Source: Clostridiales bacterium (lineage in GTDB: Bacteria; Bacillota; Clostridia; Oscillospirales; CAG-272). Taken from it: a stretch of DNA of 64,000 nt. Under the pieces are notes generated by a model, which worked only from the letters and a program-made list of their open reading frames with translations, was not told where the DNA came from and searched no databases. This document shows, piece by piece, positions 61,347 to 64,000 of this stretch. Position 1 is the first letter of the stretch. Every line of letters begins with the position of its first letter. Both the position numbers and the translations under genes were made by a program. The stretch spans positions 18,674 to 82,673 of the forward strand of contig JAAZAV010000044.1 of assembly GCA_012514145.1 (NCBI GenBank), in the 5' to 3' direction.

Positions 61347-61793
61347 ATGCTTGAAGTTCTGCCCATTCAGTCAAAAGGAATTCAAAAGGAAATCTGCACC
61401 GCCTGCGGTCTGGAATATGATGCCGATGCACTTGCTTACTCTGTGCGCGACACCGACACAGGGACACTAATCGGCGCGGCTCAGTTCCTGCTTGCCGATG
61501 ATGCCGGCATACTAACCGGGCTGAGCAACGCCGCGGGAGTGGATGACGCAGATGCCCTTTTCATGGCAGGGCGGGCTGTGTTAAATTTCCTTGACCTTCA
61601 CGGCTTCAAGGCCGCTTATTGTCTCCCTCGCGCCTGCGTCTGTGCAAGCGATCCGCACCTGTCGCTTCGTATCGGTTTTATACCTCAGGACGACGGACGG
61701 GGTAAGGCTGAACTGAAGGGTTTCTTCACCGAACCCTGCAAGCATCATCCAATGTATCCGGATAAATCAATCAGCGATAAGATTAAAGAATAG
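61347..61793 (+). CDS. Conserved hypothetical, possible GNAT-like protein
   Basis: 148 residues. An early C-x2-C (ICTACGL), then strands such as TGTLIGAAQFLL, and a helix carrying CLPRACVCAS. The order strand, strand, helix and the IGAAQF strand recall the central part of a GNAT acetyltransferase, but no clear acetyl-CoA loop is visible. Five cysteines (two early, three late) could bind metal. It begins 27 nt after rluB and ends the scpA-to-rluB run before a strong terminator. Function unknown. Confidence 0.6.
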   Translation: MLEVLPIQSKGIQKEICTACGLEYDADALAYSVRDTDTGTLIGAAQFLLADDAGILTGLSNAAGVDDADALFMAGRAVLNFLDLHGFKAAYCLPRACVCASDPHLSLRIGFIPQDDGRGKAELKGFFTEPCKHHPMYPDKSISDKIKE

Positions 61794-61831
61794 CAGCAGT
61801 TGCTTTTTGTGAATAATATAGAATGACAACA

Positions 61832-61867
61832 AACACGGCGCCCCCGTTTGCACGGGGGCGCCGTGTT
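61832..61867 (+). terminator. Strong hairpin ending the lysA-to-rluB gene run
   Basis: Perfect 16-bp GC-rich stem (61832-61847 with 61852-61867) and 4-nt loop. The T-run is short. Confidence 0.8.
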
Positions 61868-62013
61868 ACAATATTAGCTTATATTTTGCAAGTGTTTTCG
61901 TGAATTTGTAATATAACTATAATATTAATGGTATTTTGTAACATTTAATATTATACAAGGTTGCTATTAACATAAATAATGCCTGTCTATTATACAATTA
62001 TCGTATCAAATAT
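61868..62013. other. AT-rich intergenic stretch, no gene seen
   Basis: Very AT-rich sequence between the two convergent terminators; no reading frame, RNA gene or promoter could be supported. Confidence 0.6.
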
Positions 62014-62058
62014 AAAAACAACAAACTCCGATGCGACAGGATAACCGCTTCGGAGTTT
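62014..62058 (-). terminator. Terminator of the F420 ligase-like gene
   Basis: Nine-bp stem AAACTCCGA (62023-62031) with TCGGAGTTT (62050-62058), followed on the minus strand by a T-rich run ending near 62014. Confidence 0.75.
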
Positions 62059-62120
62059 ATGAACTTATATGTCGCTGTCACTTGAACTGCCTGTGCCAGG
62101 TGTTCGGTCGCCTGAGCCGT

Positions 62121-63314
62121 TTACTCATCGGCGTAGTTCGAGAAGTAACCCTGAATCAGGACGATGGGGGTACCCTTGTCGCCCGAGCCGGAGGTCAGGT
62201 CGGAAAGAGAACCGATAAGGTCTGTAAGGCGGCGGGGGGTGGTGCCGAGAGTCATCGCGGTGCCCTTAAGACTATCGTCTTTGGTTTTAATCATCTTGCG
62301 GATAGCCTCTTTCAGTTCATCGCCGGCGAGGTTTTTATAATCGTTGTCGGCAAGGTACTTGAGCTTTAACTCGTTGGGAGTGCCCTCGAGACCGGGAGTG
62401 TATGCCGGAGAGACAACCGGGTCAGCCAGCTCCCAGATTTTACCTACCGGATCCTTAAAGGCGCCGTCGCCGTAGATCATGCACTCGATGTGCTTGCCTG
62501 TACCGCTGATGAGGTGAGCCTGAAGTCGGGCAATAAAGTCCTCGCAGTCACGCGGGAAGAGTTTGACCTTGTCATCGGTGGCTTTGTTCGAGCCCAGCAG
62601 ACCGTAATCCTTATTATATCCGCTGCCGTTAACCGGTTTGGTCATGATATCATCCAGACCGAGAACCAGATCTGCACCGGCGGCTTTGAGAATCCGCTTG
62701 GTGCGCTGGCGGCTGTGAACATCGCAGCAGAGCACATCCTTTGTATAATTGAGTATGTCTCTGGCATTATTGGCGAAGATAATCTCCGCCTCGCAGCCCT
62801 CGGCCTCTATGAGATTTTTATACAGTTCAACATAGTCAACGCCGGTAAAGGTATGCTCCACTTTGCCGAAAATAGCCCGGAACTCTGCCAGACTGAGAAC
62901 CTGTCTTCCAGGCTCCACTCCGGCTTCATCCAATTGATCAAGGCTTACAAGATGGTTGCCTACTTCATCCGAGGGATAGCTGAGCATCAGTGTAATCTTT
63001 TTAGCTCCCCGGGCGATACCGCTCAGGCATATGGAAAAGCGGTTGCGGCTGAGTATCGGGAATATGACGCCGATATGACCCAACGGAAATTTCGCGCGGA
63101 CATCGCAGGCAATATCGTCAATTGTGGCATAGTTGCCCTGTGCCCGCGCCACGACCGCTTCGGTTACGGCTACAACATCGCGGTCATGAAACTCAAAGCC
63201 CTCTTCTATGCTCGCTGCGATTACCGATTCGGCGGTTATAAGCGCAACATCATCGCCCTCGCGGATAATGGGGGCGCGAATTCCTCTTGCTATGGTACCT
63301 ACTGTCTTTGACAT
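62121..63314 (-). CDS. Coenzyme F420-0:L-glutamate ligase-like protein
   Basis: 397 residues. The N-terminal half matches the CofE fold: IREGDDVALITAESVIAA, FHDRDVVAVTEAVVARAQGN and a long loop ending in SRNRF.ICLSGIARG. The C-terminal half contains GLDDIMTKPVNGSGYNKDYG and IYGDGAFKDPVGKIWELADP. True CofE adds glutamate to the F420 side chain; Clostridia of this type are not known to make F420, so a related ligase on another cofactor or metabolite is more likely. ATG at 63314 is chosen (GAGAG upstream). Own promoter at 63382-63410. Confidence 0.75.
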   Translation of the reverse strand: MSKTVGTIARGIRAPIIREGDDVALITAESVIAASIEEGFEFHDRDVVAVTEAVVARAQGNYATIDDIACDVRAKFPLGHIGVIFPILSRNRFSICLSGIARGAKKITLMLSYPSDEVGNHLVSLDQLDEAGVEPGRQVLSLAEFRAIFGKVEHTFTGVDYVELYKNLIEAEGCEAEIIFANNARDILNYTKDVLCCDVHSRQRTKRILKAAGADLVLGLDDIMTKPVNGSGYNKDYGLLGSNKATDDKVKLFPRDCEDFIARLQAHLISGTGKHIECMIYGDGAFKDPVGKIWELADPVVSPAYTPGLEGTPNELKLKYLADNDYKNLAGDELKEAIRKMIKTKDDSLKGTAMTLGTTPRRLTDLIGSLSDLTSGSGDKGTPIVLIQGYFSNYADE

Positions 63315-63381
63315 GTCAAAACTCTCTTTCAGATTCAATCCTTTAACATCTTAAAATGCTCGGACACCCGATCTCGCCTAT

Positions 63382-63410
63382 ATTATACCATAGTTTTTGC
63401 CATATGTAAA
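63382..63410 (-). promoter_or_regulatory. Promoter of the F420 ligase-like gene
   Basis: Minus strand: TTTACA (63405-63410), 17 nt, perfect TATAAT (63382-63387). Confidence 0.8.
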
Positions 63411-63495
63411 GGTAATAAATCGTATGCCAGTTATAATTTCGGCTTATATCTTATATCGGCTCCCGGTCATCATTCGCATTTAACCGAAAGCGTGC

Positions 63496-63524
63496 TTGAC
63501 AAGCCGGTACCCGTATGCTAAAAT
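63496..63524 (+). promoter_or_regulatory. Promoter of the medium-chain dehydrogenase gene
   Basis: Perfect TTGACA (63496-63501), 17 nt, TAAAAT (63519-63524), about 50 nt before the TTG start. Confidence 0.8.
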
Positions 63525-63574
63525 CGAATTTGTTAATGAGAATCGATAACCCTTCGGTCGGGAGGTGCGGAATT

Positions 63575-64000
63575 TTGGTAAATATATATTTGAATTTCAC
63601 CGGTCGTCAGACTATTGAAATTGCCCGTGAAGAGGTGTGGACCTCTCCCGTAGGCGCGGAAGAGCTGAGAGGGCACACACTCTATACCCTCATAAGCGCC
63701 GGTACCGAGTTGAATGCCTCCTTCCTGGATGTGTTCGACTGGGGCTACCCGAAGAAATCGGGTTATACGGCTGTCTTCCGTGTGGATGAGGTCGGCGAGT
63801 CGGTAAAGGGGTATAAACCCGGCGACCTGGTGTTCTGCATGGGCGCTCACCAGTCCTGTCAGTCGGCACACCATACCGGTGCTATAAAAATACCCGATAA
63901 TGTCGCCCCCGAAGACGCGCTCTATATCCGCATGGCAGGCGTCTCGATGGCGACTTTCAGCCGCACGCGCGTTCCGACAGGCGAAAAGCTGATGGTAATG
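63575..64000 (+). CDS. Zinc-type alcohol dehydrogenase-like (MDR) protein, C-terminus beyond window edge
   Basis: 142 codons are in the window; the frame runs off the right edge. A TTG start has GGGAGG about 9 nt upstream. The visible part is the GroES-like catalytic domain of medium-chain dehydrogenase/reductases: LISAGTELN (where family members have SGTE), GYTAVFRVDEVG, and YKPGDLVFCMGAH, then VAPEDALYIRMAGVSM. The classical zinc-ligand Cys in the SAGTE position is not present, as in sugar-alcohol or bacteriochlorophyllide-like MDR subgroups. It likely oxidises a polyol or sugar with NAD(P); the substrate is unknown. Confidence 0.8.
   Translation, partial: MVNIYLNFTGRQTIEIAREEVWTSPVGAEELRGHTLYTLISAGTELNASFLDVFDWGYPKKSGYTAVFRVDEVGESVKGYKPGDLVFCMGAHQSCQSAHHTGAIKIPDNVAPEDALYIRMAGVSMATFSRTRVPTGEKLMVM

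Overview
The window looks like a chromosome segment of a strictly anaerobic, Gram-positive, probably spore-forming member of the Clostridia, most likely an uncultivated gut or digester lineage near Oscillospirales/Christensenellales. The evidence is the gene order and family content: phoH-ybeY-era-recO-mutS2, scpA-scpB-DUF2953-ytfJ-rluB, lon-ysxC, rimO-pgsA, a DivIVA-domain protein, RNase M5, a split transketolase, sigma-A promoters with TTGACA/TATAAT boxes, AGGAGG-type ribosome binding sites, and the sporulation protein YtfJ/GerW. The lineage placement is inference. No rRNA, CRISPR array, prophage or intact insertion sequence was seen, and no obvious transcription factor is encoded.

Layout. 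1-4.1 kb (minus): a DUF1648-like membrane protein cut by the edge, a DUF4091/GH123-like glycosidase and a right-handed beta-helix protein, read from a consensus promoter. 4.3-7.5 kb (plus): a membrane-anchored CBM9-like protein, tRNA-Trp and a Cthe_2159-like lipoprotein. 7.6-13.5 kb (minus): phoH-ybeY-era-recO-mutS2, with a decayed DDE transposase just upstream of the promoter. 14-20 kb (minus): an orphan sugar-binding lipoprotein, then metA, an MBOAT acyltransferase, a type I dehydroquinase-like protein and a GH29 fucosidase. 20-23.5 kb (minus): rimO-pgsA-LCP protein. 23.7-26.2 kb (minus): a polar amino acid ABC transporter. 26.3-31.9 kb (plus): two divergent GH42-like proteins on either side of a 5'-truncated alanine symporter and a flavodoxin. 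32-33.7 kb (minus): a PepF-like peptidase. 33.8-37.6 kb (plus): transketolase halves, an acetyl-xylan-esterase-like hydrolase and RNase M5. 37.6-38.4 kb: a sugar isomerase/epimerase whose promoter overlaps that of a two-domain PPK2 kinase (38.4-40 kb). 40.1-44.5 kb (minus): an RNA methyltransferase, a GH38 alpha-mannosidase and a cupin. 44.6-46.7 kb (minus): a secreted protein with seven Cys/His zinc-finger-like repeats. 47-50 kb (plus): a coupled pair of MutS-like ATPases. 50-51.4 kb (minus): a DivIVA-like protein and a fumarase beta-type subunit. 51.5-61.8 kb (plus): an LRR surface protein, lon-ysxC, lysA, a site-2 protease, scpAB, DUF2953, ytfJ, rluB and a small hypothetical. 62-64 kb: an F420 ligase-like gene and a divergent, edge-truncated medium-chain dehydrogenase.

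Housekeeping blocks alternate with islands of glycan enzymes (GH123-like, beta-helix, GH29, two GH42-like, GH38, CE7-like). Most of these enzymes have no visible signal peptide, so short oligosaccharides are probably imported and trimmed in the cytoplasm, feeding the isomerase and transketolase. Three exported proteins (CBM9-like, Cthe_2159-like, sugar-binding lipoprotein) could capture glycans at the surface. The most unusual items are the secreted seven-repeat zinc-finger-like protein, the MutS-like pair with Asn in both Walker B motifs, and the dehydroquinase-fold enzyme beside a fucosidase.
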